Assembly: GCF_009909185.1 (NCBI RefSeq)
Contig: NZ_JAAAMV010000011.1
Coordinates: 1 to 64,000, forward strand
Length of the DNA: 64,000 bases
Origin: Paenibacillus glycinis
GTDB lineage: Bacteria; Bacillota; Bacilli; Paenibacillales; Paenibacillaceae
Direction: 5' to 3'
The notes beneath the pieces were generated by a model, which was given only the letters and a program-made list of their open reading frames with translations, made no database searches and was not told the origin of the DNA. Both the position numbers and the translations under genes were made by a program. Below, one piece after another: positions 8,834 through 17,491 of this stretch. Each line of letters begins with the position of its first letter. The stretch's first letter is position 1.

Positions 8834-8873
8834 AAATCCCCGTTCGGCTCCGCAAGGAGGGACGGGGATTTTT
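8834..8873. terminator. Hairpin after the YheC/YheD-like gene
   Basis: Ten-base arms AAATCCCCGT (8834-8843) and ACGGGGATTT (8862-8871) flank an 18-nt loop. It begins just after the stop of the minus-strand ATP-grasp gene and has T-rich sequence on either side, so it can work as that gene's terminator and possibly in both directions. Confidence 0.65.
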
Positions 8874-8878
8874 GGCGT

Positions 8879-10303
8879 TCATTCCGGAGCGCCGGCAGGC
8901 TTTGATAGGTGGAGCGCCGGATCGAGCGGCGTCGACTCGGGAGGGCTCGATCGGGCATGCCTCGCCGGATGGACCGCTGGATGGAATGGCGTCGCGCCGG
9001 GAATTCTCGATCGGGTATGCCTCGTCGGATAGACCGCTGGATGGAATGGCGTCGAGCCGGGAGTTCCCGATTCGGCATGCCTCGGTGGATGGACCGCTGG
9101 ATGGAATGGCGTCGAATCGGGAGTTCTCGATTCGGCATCGTTCGCTTGGTGGAACCTCCGTTCGTTCGGCTCCGCTCCGAACGCGGGCGGATCGGCTTCG
9201 CTCGGATGCCGCGCCTCCGGTTCGAGCGCCTCCGGGCCGGGCATCTCCGGATTCGATGCTGCCGGCTCGGGTCGCGCGAGGTACGCGGCGTACTCCATCG
9301 GCCGCCGGTAGATGCGCCTGCGGAAGGCGTAGCCTTTCAGGCTCGCGTAGATGCTTTTGTGAGGTTTGCCGTTCATCTCGATGATCCAGAGCCGTTTGTC
9401 GGTATCCACGACGTAGTCGACGCTCAGTTCGCCGAGCAAGCCCATGTTGGCCTCGGCTTCCGCCGAAGCGACGATGCTGATATCCGTCAACGCACGGAGG
9501 ATGCCCTCGCGTTCGTCCGGCTCGAAGATTCGGGGCAGCACGTCCGCCGCGTCGCGAATCGTTTCGCAGATGGCGGTATTGAAGTATTGCCTGTAGGCCA
9601 CGCGGGAGGCCATATTGGAGACGGCCCATTCGCCCGACCCGTTCTTCTGCATCAGCACGCGGATGTCGAAATGCCTGCGGTCCAGCAGGGTCGTGCGGAT
9701 GCCTTGCTGCACGAGGTATTTTTGCGTTCCCAAATACTTGCCCAGCACTCGCTGCATATCCTCGATGTCGCGGCAAACCAAGCTCGCGGAGAGGCTGTGG
9801 AGCGCCAGATGCACCTCGCCGTCATCTTGCAGCTCCACGCGGTAGACGAATTTGCCCATCGAGCCGTAGAGCGGCTTGATGTAGACCAACTTGTACGTTT
9901 CCAGCAGCCGCGGCAGCTCTTCTTTGTCGTAGAGGTACGTATCCGGGACGTACGGTCCGGCCTCCGACGGCTTCAGCAGGTTATACAGCAGCCACTTGTT
10001 GAAAAAGTTGATGACGTTGAAGCATTTGCCGGGTCCGATCGCGTCTTCCAGGCGCTGCACGGTCTCCGTTTTCTTGTTGAAGCACCGGTTGTAGACGACG
10101 AGGGGAAACGGGAAGACCCGCTGCCTGTAGCTTCGCTTGTACCGTCGCAGCCCGATAATGCGGCGCTCGCTCCAAATGATGTCGTCCGGACAGAAGGCAT
10201 AAATCGCCGTATTCGGATCGCAGCAGCGCTGATAGAAGCGCAAGGTCGGTTTTCGCGCTCGTCTGGTCGGCACCATGATCGCGATGAATCGGCGTTTCTC
10301 CAT
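8879..10303 (-). CDS. YheC/YheD-type ATP-grasp spore coat-associated protein with repeat tail
   Basis: A 474-residue protein of the YheC/YheD family, ATP-grasp-fold proteins associated with the endospore coat in Bacillus. The conserved part (about 1-370) contains NKWLLYNLL, YIKPLYGSMGKFVYR, the RRHFDIRVLMQK segment and LWIIEMNGKPHKSIY, matching ATP-grasp nucleotide and metal sites. The last about 100 residues are a low-complexity tail of about 20-residue units (TPFHPAVHP-like) encoded by 60-bp DNA repeats. Start 10303 is placed by GAGGAG 8 nt upstream. A second, stronger ribosome site 19 nt further up serves an out-of-frame ATG. Divergent from the collagen-like exosporium gene, consistent with late sporulation. 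Confidence 0.88.
   Translation of the reverse strand: MEKRRFIAIMVPTRRARKPTLRFYQRCCDPNTAIYAFCPDDIIWSERRIIGLRRYKRSYRQRVFPFPLVVYNRCFNKKTETVQRLEDAIGPGKCFNVINFFNKWLLYNLLKPSEAGPYVPDTYLYDKEELPRLLETYKLVYIKPLYGSMGKFVYRVELQDDGEVHLALHSLSASLVCRDIEDMQRVLGKYLGTQKYLVQQGIRTTLLDRRHFDIRVLMQKNGSGEWAVSNMASRVAYRQYFNTAICETIRDAADVLPRIFEPDEREGILRALTDISIVASAEAEANMGLLGELSVDYVVDTDKRLWIIEMNGKPHKSIYASLKGYAFRRRIYRRPMEYAAYLARPEPAASNPEMPGPEALEPEARHPSEADPPAFGAEPNERRFHQANDAESRTPDSTPFHPAVHPPRHAESGTPGSTPFHPAVYPTRHTRSRIPGATPFHPAVHPARHARSSPPESTPLDPALHLSKPAGAPE
8900..9144 (-). repeat. 60-bp tandem repeats in the ATP-grasp gene 3' end
   Basis: About four diverged copies with an exact 60-bp period; the shared core is CCGCTGGATGGAATGGCGTC on the plus strand, seen around 8980, 9040 and 9100. 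Being a multiple of three, the repeats keep the reading frame and encode about 20-residue Pro/His-rich units. The frames on both strands stay open here, so short ORFs predicted across it should be ignored. Confidence 0.9.
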
Positions 10304-10454
10304 GAATGTCACTCCTCGGCATACGTTCCTCCTACAATGTAATGCAATCGCTGCGGAACGGCATGGGACAATGGCATGCCAGGACGCAAAATCAGCCAAT
10401 GTTCCGCAAAACTCGCCTATTTTAGCCGATGTGGGTAAATGCAGTGCGCATTCA

Positions 10455-11337
<883 letters not shown>

Positions 11338-11360
11338 ACGCTCGCCGGACGCGGACAAAA

Positions 11361-11395
11361 TAAGACTCGCAACGGCTGCAGCCTTGCGAGTCTTA
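11361..11395 (+). terminator. Inverted repeat after the collagen-like gene
   Basis: TAAGACTCGCAA / TTGCGAGTCTTA arms (12 bp, perfect) enclose a nested GGCTGCAGCC palindrome, 24 bp after the stop. There is no T-run, so it may be a transcript 3' stabiliser rather than a classical terminator. Confidence 0.6.
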
Positions 11396-11433
11396 GCTTC
11401 GGCTTCGATGCCGTGACAGCTGCGCGAACGCAT

Positions 11434-11460
11434 CAAAACAGCCATCCCCGCAAGGATGGC
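11434..11460 (-). terminator. Terminator after aldo/keto reductase
   Basis: On the minus strand GCCATCC / GGATGGC with a 6-nt loop is followed by TGTTTTG, 18 bp beyond the reductase stop. Confidence 0.75.
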
Positions 11461-11477
11461 CGCGTTTGACGACGGGT

Positions 11478-12320
11478 TTAGAAATCGAAATTGTCCGGGT
11501 CCGGGCCGATGCGGCGATCTTCGTTCAGCGCGTCGATGGCCGCCATGTCCTCGGCGGTCAGCTCGAAGTCGTAGATCGCGGCGTTCTCGGCGATGCGGTG
11601 CGCCTTGGTCGACTTCGGTATGGTGACGACGCCATGCTGCAGATCCCAGCGAAGGATGACTTGCGCCACGGATTTGCCGTATTTGGCAGCGAGTCCGAGC
11701 AGCGCCGGGTTGTCCAGCAGCTCCCCTTGCATGAGCGGGGACCAGGCCTCCAGCTGAATGCCCTGCTCCTTCGCGAAGCGAAGCAGTTCCTTCTGCGTCA
11801 GGCGGGGGTGATACTCCACTTGGTTCACCATCGGCTTCACCGTTGCGTCCCGCATGAGCTCTTCCAAGTGATGCACCTGAAAATTGCTGACCCCGATCGC
11901 TTTCACGCGCCCTTCCCGATACAAGGTCTCCAGGGCGCGCCACGTTTCTTTGAATTTCCCCTTCACGGGCCAGTGGATCAGATACAGATCCAGGCTGTCC
12001 AGGCCCAGCTTCTTCAGGCTGGTCTCGTACGCGGCGAGCGTCGATTCGTAGCCCTGGTCGGCATTCCAGACCTTCGAGGTCACGAACAGTTCTTCGCGGC
12101 GCAGCCCGTTCTCTTGAAGCGCTTCGCGGATGCCTTGTCCGACGCCTTGCTCGTTGCCGTAGATCGCGGCCGTATCGATGCTGCGGTAACCGTGCTTGAT
12201 GGCGGCCTTCACTGCTTGGACCAGCTCGTCCCCCTCTTGGACTTTAAACACGCCGAGCCCGAAGCCCGGCATTTGAACGCCGTTATGAAGCGTGACGGTA
12301 TCTTGCAGATGGTTCAACAT
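11478..12320 (-). CDS. Aldo/keto reductase (YvgN/YtbE-like)
   Basis: A 280-residue NADPH-dependent aldo/keto reductase, normal length for the family. The tetrad is visible: DTAAIYGNE (Asp and Tyr), TSKVW (Lys) and LIHWP (His). The C-terminal cofactor motif is IPKSTKAHRI. It resembles the Bacillus glyoxal/methylglyoxal reductases. Start 12320 follows AGAGGAAG. It is 40 bp downstream of the MFS gene on the same strand, so the two are probably one transcript under HxlR control, hinting at aldehyde or electrophile defence. Confidence 0.92.
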   Translation of the reverse strand: MLNHLQDTVTLHNGVQMPGFGLGVFKVQEGDELVQAVKAAIKHGYRSIDTAAIYGNEQGVGQGIREALQENGLRREELFVTSKVWNADQGYESTLAAYETSLKKLGLDSLDLYLIHWPVKGKFKETWRALETLYREGRVKAIGVSNFQVHHLEELMRDATVKPMVNQVEYHPRLTQKELLRFAKEQGIQLEAWSPLMQGELLDNPALLGLAAKYGKSVAQVILRWDLQHGVVTIPKSTKAHRIAENAAIYDFELTAEDMAAIDALNEDRRIGPDPDNFDF

Positions 12321-12360
12321 TTTGCATCTTCCTCTCATGATTATGAATGGCGGCGTTAGC

Positions 12361-13593
12361 TTAAGCTTGCCGCAGAGCAGGCTCCGCGGCGGACTCGTCC
12401 GTCGGCCCGGCTGCGCGGTCCTTGCGTTCGAGCCCCTTGGCCCACAGGGTCAGCAGGACGGCTCCCGCGACCATCAAAGCGCCTACCCACGTCGTGTGGA
12501 GCAATCCGATCGAATCGGTGACGACGCCGCCCAAATAAGCGCCGATGGCGATGCCTGCGTTGAAAGCGGCGATATTGACGGCGGACGCGACATCCTTCGC
12601 CTGCGGGGCGAAGCGTTCGGCCAAGGTGACCACGTAGACCTGCAGCCCGGGCACGTTCATGAAGGCGAACAAGCCCATGAAGAAGATCGTGATCAGCCCG
12701 GCGAGCTGATAAGGCGCGGTGAACCATAGAACGATTAGAACGATCGCCTGCAGGGCAAACATATAGAACAAAGCGGTCGCCGGGTTGCGGTTCGCGGCTT
12801 TGCCTCCGATGATGTTGCCGATGGCGATGGCGATGCCGTACATAAGCAGGATGACGGCCGCCGTGCTTTCGCGGAAGCCGGTTACCTCGTGAAGCAGGGG
12901 TGACAGGTACGTGAAGACGACGAACGTTCCTCCGTAACCGAGCGCCGTCATCAGGAACACGAGCAGCAGCCGCCCGTTCGTGACGAGCTTGACCTGGTCG
13001 CCGAGCCGGATGCGGCTCCCTTTGCGCAGGTTGGACGGCACGAGGGCCAAGTTGGCGACGAACGCAACGATGCCGATCGCCGCGATGGCGAAGAACGCGG
13101 CCCGCCAGCCGATCTGCTGGCCGATGAACGTGCCGATCGGAACGCCCGTTACCGTCGCGACGGTCAGCCCGGAGAACATGATGGAGATCGCGCTCGCGCG
13201 CCGGTTCTCGGGCACGAGGTCGGCTGCCAGCGTGGAGCCGATGGACATGAAGATGCCGTGCGAGAAGGCCGCGATCACCCGCGCGGCGAGCAGGACGGCG
13301 ATACTGCCGGCCGTCGCCGCTAATAGATTACCCGCAATGAACACGATCATAATCCACATGAGGAGCGTCTTGCGCGACACCTGCGAGGTCAGCGACGTCA
13401 GCACGGGAGCCCCGACGGTAACGCCGAGCGCATAGAGCGTGACGGTCAATCCGGCGGCCGTGATGGATATATGGAAGTCCTCCGCGATGAGCGGAAGCAG
13501 TCCGACGCTGATGAACTCCGTCGTGCCGATCGCGAAGGCGCTGATCGCCAATGCCAGTAAAGCCAATGTGCTTTTTCGGTTCGGTGAAGTCAT
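12361..13593 (-). CDS. MFS efflux transporter, DHA1 (AraJ/YdhP-like)
   Basis: A 410-residue, 12-segment major facilitator. The N-terminus (AISAFAIGTTEFISVGLLP) is the hallmark of the AraJ/sugar-efflux-type DHA1 group, and helix 5 carries the antiporter-like GLTVATVTGVPIGTFIGQ. Start 13593 follows a perfect AAAGGAGG. It is divergent from an HxlR regulator and followed by an aldo/keto reductase, so an exporter for a reactive compound or its reduced product is a reasonable guess; substrate unknown. Confidence 0.92.
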   Translation of the reverse strand: MTSPNRKSTLALLALAISAFAIGTTEFISVGLLPLIAEDFHISITAAGLTVTLYALGVTVGAPVLTSLTSQVSRKTLLMWIMIVFIAGNLLAATAGSIAVLLAARVIAAFSHGIFMSIGSTLAADLVPENRRASAISIMFSGLTVATVTGVPIGTFIGQQIGWRAAFFAIAAIGIVAFVANLALVPSNLRKGSRIRLGDQVKLVTNGRLLLVFLMTALGYGGTFVVFTYLSPLLHEVTGFRESTAAVILLMYGIAIAIGNIIGGKAANRNPATALFYMFALQAIVLIVLWFTAPYQLAGLITIFFMGLFAFMNVPGLQVYVVTLAERFAPQAKDVASAVNIAAFNAGIAIGAYLGGVVTDSIGLLHTTWVGALMVAGAVLLTLWAKGLERKDRAAGPTDESAAEPALRQA

Positions 13594-13635
13594 GATTTCC
13601 TCCTTTGAGCTTGCGGTACCCGGCCGGTGAATGCT

Positions 13636-13706
13636 ATTATACGAGCTATGCGCAAGATCGGATAGTACGTACTTTGCAGTAATATAGTCACCAAAAAGTA
13701 ACTTTT
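13636..13706. promoter_or_regulatory. Divergent HxlR/MFS control region
   Basis: The MFS side has a consensus -10 (TATAAT on the minus strand, 13636-13641) without a good -35, suggesting regulated use. Two dyads share an AGTA..ACTTT pattern: AGTACGTACT (13664-13673) and AAAAGT-A-ACTTTT (13694-13706). Their place between the divergent genes makes them candidate HxlR operators. Confidence 0.5.
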
Positions 13707-13727
13707 GTATGACAAGGGGGAACGGCC

Positions 13728-14117
13728 GTGGCAAACGAAGGCGGAGAACAGAAGAAATACAGGGTGACCGTGGAAGCGACGCTGGAAGTGATCGGCGGCA
13801 AATGGAAGTGCGTCATCCTCTGCCACCTGACCACGGGAACGAAGCGGACGAGCGATCTGAAGCGGCTGATGCCCGGCATTACGCAGAAGATGCTGATCCA
13901 GCAGCTGCGCGAGCTCGAGGAGGACGGCATCGTTACCCGGAACGTGTATAACCAGGTCCCGCCGAAAGTGGAGTACGAGCTCAGTCCCTACGGCTGGAGC
14001 CTGCAATCGGTGCTGGATTCGCTGTGCGACTGGGGCGAGAAGCACATCATCAAAGAATACGGGGATAAATCCGCCGTGCTGGAAGATAATATCTTCAATG
14101 GCTTGGAGAAAGTATAA
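13728..14117 (+). CDS. HxlR-family transcriptional regulator
   Basis: A 129-residue single-domain winged-helix protein. HxlR signatures are EVIGGKWKCVILCHL, RTSDLKRLMPGITQKMLIQQLRELEEDGIV and the wing PPKVEYELSPYG. HxlR proteins bind as dimers and often sense aldehydes, quinones or disulfide stress; this one has cysteines at about 28 and 32 and near 102. Start is GTG 13728 with AAGGGGG 7 nt upstream. It very likely controls the divergent MFS-reductase pair. Confidence 0.93.
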   Translation: MANEGGEQKKYRVTVEATLEVIGGKWKCVILCHLTTGTKRTSDLKRLMPGITQKMLIQQLRELEEDGIVTRNVYNQVPPKVEYELSPYGWSLQSVLDSLCDWGEKHIIKEYGDKSAVLEDNIFNGLEKV

Positions 14118-14130
14118 CCGTTCCTTGCGC

Positions 14131-14171
14131 CGGCCTCGCGCGCTGTCCCCGGATGGGCGAGGGGCTTTTTT
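14131..14171 (+). terminator. Terminator after hxlR-type gene
   Basis: CCTCGC (14134-14139) pairs with GCGAGG (14157-14162), followed by GGC and six T. Confidence 0.75.
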
Positions 14172-14444
14172 GCCGTGAAGCGGGGATGTTCCGTCGATCG
14201 TCATGTCGGCAGCTATGGAGAGCGTGACCAGCATCGAGCGGGCCGATTGGAGCAAGATGGATCAGTAGCATTAATAAAGAAAGCACTTCAAGGCGGATCG
14301 TCCGCCGCGAAGTGCTTTTTATTAGGCGTGGCCTTCGGGAGAAACGGAAAGCGGGAGACGCGAACGGAGCGGCTATGATTCAGGGCGATGTTTCGTTCTC
14401 GGAGAAAAAGTGAACATAACGGCATGTATGTGAAGCAATATTAT
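14172..14444. other. Intergenic region with orphan terminator and possible gene remnant
   Basis: Between the HxlR terminator and the DeoR promoter there is no convincing gene. One plus-strand frame from 14179 to a TAG at 14266 reads like the C-terminus of a protein (ending SIERADWSKMDQ) but has no ribosome site. It is followed by a strong terminator: AAAGCACTTC (14280-14289) and GAAGTGCTTT (14309-14318), with a nested GGCGGATCGTCCGCC. A decayed small gene is possible. Confidence 0.4.
14280..14320 (+). terminator. Strong intrinsic terminator
   Basis: Ten-base perfect stem AAAGCACTTC / GAAGTGCTTT with a nested hairpin in the loop and a terminal T-run. No intact gene lies immediately upstream on this strand. 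Confidence 0.8.
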
Positions 14445-14481
14445 TTGTAAAACTGAATAAACACGAATATAATTGCATTAT
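14445..14481 (+). promoter_or_regulatory. DeoR-gene promoter with dyad
   Basis: TTGTAA (14445-14450), 17-bp spacer, TATAAT (14468-14473). A dyad ATAAT-TGC-ATTAT (14469-14481) overlaps the -10 and start point, suitable for autoregulation by the DeoR-type protein. Confidence 0.65.
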
Positions 14482-14518
14482 CGACTATCGAAACCTAATC
14501 ATTCAGGAGGGATCGCGC

Positions 14519-15328
14519 ATGACCACGCAGGATACCGCGGGCATGTTCGCCGAAGAACGCAGGGAGCAGATACTCGCGCTGCTCGAGCAAGAGAAGCGGG
14601 TGCTTGCCAAGGATTTGGCCGAGCGGTTTCAGATCTCCATCGATTCGATCCGCAGGGACTTGTCCATCATGCAGGAGCAGGGGCTGCTCCGCAAGACGCA
14701 CGGGGGCGCCATCGCATCGACCAAGGTCAGGCAGCTCCCGCCGCCGCCCGAGGCGCGCTACGGCGAAGGCTCCCCGCAGGGCAACGCGGTGGCGAAGCTG
14801 GCCGTGTCGTACTTGCGGGCGAACGACACCGTGTTCATCGGCAGCGGGTCGCTCGCTTACGTGCTGCTGAAGCATCTGCCCGACCAACTGCCGCTGACGG
14901 TGGTGACCAACAGCACGCGCGTCGCCGATTCCCTGCGCGAACGGGAATGGATCGAGACGTACATGATCGGCGGCCGGGTCAAGCGCTCCGGCAACATTAC
15001 GGACGTCATCGCGAACGAATTCATCCGGCAGTTCAAATTCGACATCAGCTTCGTGACCGGAGGCGGCATGTCGGAAGAGGGCATTTTCGTCTCCACGCCG
15101 GAGGTGGCGGCGTTCGGGCGGGCGGTCGCGGCCGTTTCCCGCAGGCGGATCGGCGTCACGACGCACCGCTCCCTCGGCAACGACGGGTTCGCGAGGGCGG
15201 GGGGGATCGAGGACCTCGACCTGCTGATTACGGATTGGGACGCGGATCCCGAGGCCATCGAGCGCATTCAGGCATTGGGCGTGAAAGTCGTCGCGGCGCA
15301 ATTGGAAGACCCGCATGAACGGGAATAA
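14519..15328 (+). CDS. DeoR/GlpR-family transcriptional regulator
   Basis: A 269-residue regulator. The N-terminal winged helix (about 10-65) contains RREQILALLEQEKRV, FQISIDSIRRDL and the RKTHGGA wing typical of DeoR proteins. The C-terminal phosphosugar-sensing domain (about 85-255) has VFIGSGSLAYVL and VVTNSTRVAD. The family normally senses a sugar phosphate; here the next gene, 51 bp downstream, is an ABC exporter, not a sugar gene. Start 14519 has AGGAGGG upstream. Confidence 0.9.
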   Translation: MTTQDTAGMFAEERREQILALLEQEKRVLAKDLAERFQISIDSIRRDLSIMQEQGLLRKTHGGAIASTKVRQLPPPPEARYGEGSPQGNAVAKLAVSYLRANDTVFIGSGSLAYVLLKHLPDQLPLTVVTNSTRVADSLREREWIETYMIGGRVKRSGNITDVIANEFIRQFKFDISFVTGGGMSEEGIFVSTPEVAAFGRAVAAVSRRRIGVTTHRSLGNDGFARAGGIEDLDLLITDWDADPEAIERIQALGVKVVAAQLEDPHERE

Positions 15329-15379
15329 TACGGCACGACCCGGCACATCCGGGAGTGACTCCGGCGAGGAGGGATCAAT

Positions 15380-17311
15380 ATGCAGGATTTTCGCGGATTG
15401 GATCTAGGCGCGGGAAGCGGCGGTAGCCCCGGAGGCGGAGGCAACCGTTGGCGGATGCGGGAGCTCGCCCAGAACGAACATTTCGATTGGGCGATCTTTC
15501 GCCGGGCGCTGCGCGCCTTCATCCCGTACTGGCCGTACACCATCATCGTGACGATCGTCATCCTGGCCGCGTCGTTCGGCGGCGTCCTGCCGGCGTGGCT
15601 GACGCAGAAGATCATCGACGACGGCATCGCGCGGCGGAGCATGTCCTTGATCGTCGAATATACGCTGGCGCTCATCCTGATCTCGATCGCGACGGGCTTG
15701 CTGGGCGTGCTCCAGACCTGGCTCAGCAACCTGATCGCCCAGAACGTGATGGCGGATTACCGGATCTCGCTCTTCCGCCATCTGCAGCGGCAGACGGTCG
15801 GGTTCTTCGCTTCCCGGCAGGCGGGCGACCTCGTGTCGCGGGTGACCAATGACGTCACCGCCATCCAAAGCGTGGTGACGACGACGCTCGTCGGCTTCGT
15901 CAGCAATCTGCTGAACATCGCGGCGACGCTGTTCCTGATGTTCAGCATGAATTGGCGCTTGGCCATTCTCGCCGTGATCGTCGTGCCCGGCTTCGTCATT
16001 CCGACGCAGCGCGTGGGGAAATCCCGCCAGAAGCTGCAGGGGCAGATCCAGCAATGGCTGTCGAAGATGACGGTGCAGCTGAGCGAGTCGCTCGGCGTGA
16101 GCGGCGCGCTGCTTATCCGCATCTTCAACCGGCAGGGAGCGGAGGAGAAGGAGTTCGACGATTCGAACCGGACGCTGCGCGACCTGCAGGTGCGTCAGGC
16201 GCTCGTCGGCCGTTGGCTGTTCATGTGGCTGAACATGTTCTCGTCCATCGGACCGGCGCTGCTCTGGATGTACGGCGGCTGGCTCGTGCTGCAGGGCGAG
16301 ATCGGCCTCGGCACGATCGTGGCGTTCACGGCGCTGCTGTCCCGGCTCTACGGACCGCTCAGCCAGCTCGCGCAGCTGCATGTCAGCATCTTGTCCTCGG
16401 TCGCGCTGTTCCGGCGCATCTTCGGCATCATGGACGTCGAGCCGGAAGTGAAGGACGGCACGCGGACCATTGCGGACAACAGCGTGCAAGGCCGGATTCG
16501 GCTCAGCAAGGTATCGTTCTCGTATCATCCGGCCGCGCAGGATGCGGAGCCGGATGCCGGCCGCGGCCGGCCGGAAGGCGGGGACGCCGCGGAACCGCCG
16601 GTCGCGCGCTGGGCGCTCCGGAACATCGACCTCGCCATCGAACCCGGCGAGACCGTCGCGCTCGTAGGCCCGAGCGGCGCGGGCAAGACGACGCTGCTGA
16701 ACCTGATCCCGCGGTTCTCCGACCCGGCGGAAGGGGCGCTGGAGGTAGACGGCATGGACACCCGGACCTTGACGCTGCATGCGCTTCGCGCGCAGATGGG
16801 GCTCGTCCCGCAAGATCCGTTCTTCTTCCATGACACGGTCGCGAACAATCTGCAGCTGGCCAAGGAAACCGCCACGCGGGCAGAGATGGAGGCGGCATGC
16901 CGCGCGGCGCAGATCCACGACACCATCGCGGCGCTCCCGGAGGGCTACGACACGGTCGTCGGCGAGCGCGGCTACCGCCTCTCCGGCGGCGAGCGCCAAC
17001 GCCTTGCCATCGCGCGCGTCCTGCTGCAGGGGCCGAAGATCGTCCTGCTCGACGAGGCGACGAGCGCGCTCGATACCGTGATCGAGCGCAAGATCCAGGA
17101 TGCGTTGGCCGTCCTGCTCGAGGGCAGGACCGCGCTCGTGATCGCGCACCGGCTCTCTACGATTCTGAAGGCCGACAAAATCGTCGTGATGGAGAAGGGC
17201 CGCATCGCCGCGATCGGCACGCACGCCGAACTGGTCGAATCCGATCCGCTGTACAAACAGCTGTACGAGACGCAGTTTCATATCGAGGACGGGCTGCGGC
17301 AGCAGGGATAG
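15380..17311 (+). CDS. ABC exporter half-transporter (permease-ATPase fusion)
   Basis: A 643-residue type IV ABC exporter half-transporter. A Gly-rich N-terminus is followed by a six-helix membrane domain (about 45-335) and a nucleotide-binding domain (about 370-630). Visible: Walker A GPSGAGKTT, Q-loop VPQDPFF, signature LSGGERQR, Walker B IVLLDEATSALD, H-loop AHRLST. Between the first strands of the ATPase domain is an unusual about 28-residue acidic/Gly/Pro insertion (after SFSYHPAA). Likely a lipid or drug exporter acting as a homodimer. Ribosome site GAGGAGGG. Possibly co-transcribed with the DeoR gene. Confidence 0.92.
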   Translation: MQDFRGLDLGAGSGGSPGGGGNRWRMRELAQNEHFDWAIFRRALRAFIPYWPYTIIVTIVILAASFGGVLPAWLTQKIIDDGIARRSMSLIVEYTLALILISIATGLLGVLQTWLSNLIAQNVMADYRISLFRHLQRQTVGFFASRQAGDLVSRVTNDVTAIQSVVTTTLVGFVSNLLNIAATLFLMFSMNWRLAILAVIVVPGFVIPTQRVGKSRQKLQGQIQQWLSKMTVQLSESLGVSGALLIRIFNRQGAEEKEFDDSNRTLRDLQVRQALVGRWLFMWLNMFSSIGPALLWMYGGWLVLQGEIGLGTIVAFTALLSRLYGPLSQLAQLHVSILSSVALFRRIFGIMDVEPEVKDGTRTIADNSVQGRIRLSKVSFSYHPAAQDAEPDAGRGRPEGGDAAEPPVARWALRNIDLAIEPGETVALVGPSGAGKTTLLNLIPRFSDPAEGALEVDGMDTRTLTLHALRAQMGLVPQDPFFFHDTVANNLQLAKETATRAEMEAACRAAQIHDTIAALPEGYDTVVGERGYRLSGGERQRLAIARVLLQGPKIVLLDEATSALDTVIERKIQDALAVLLEGRTALVIAHRLSTILKADKIVVMEKGRIAAIGTHAELVESDPLYKQLYETQFHIEDGLRQQG

Positions 17312-17491
17312 GCAAGCTGCTTCCCTTGCCTCCGATGCGACAAGGGACTTTCGCCGACCGCGCGAAGGTTCCTATTTCGCGAATAGGGGTTCCGGGCCGG
17401 GAGCGGGACGAAGCGTTAACACAAGGATAATCATGCGGTGGTACGCTACTCGGGATGGCAAATCGTAATTGAAGGGAGTTTAGCGGCCTCC

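Noticed and set aside
8775..9776. Long alternative frames over the 60-bp repeats
   Set aside because: Open frames on both strands result from GC-rich repeats lacking stop codons; only the ATP-grasp frame continues into a conserved domain.
9981..10322. 113-codon ORF overlapping the ATP-grasp gene
   Set aside because: It has a strong ribosome site but is out of frame inside a clear family gene and shows no protein-like pattern of its own.
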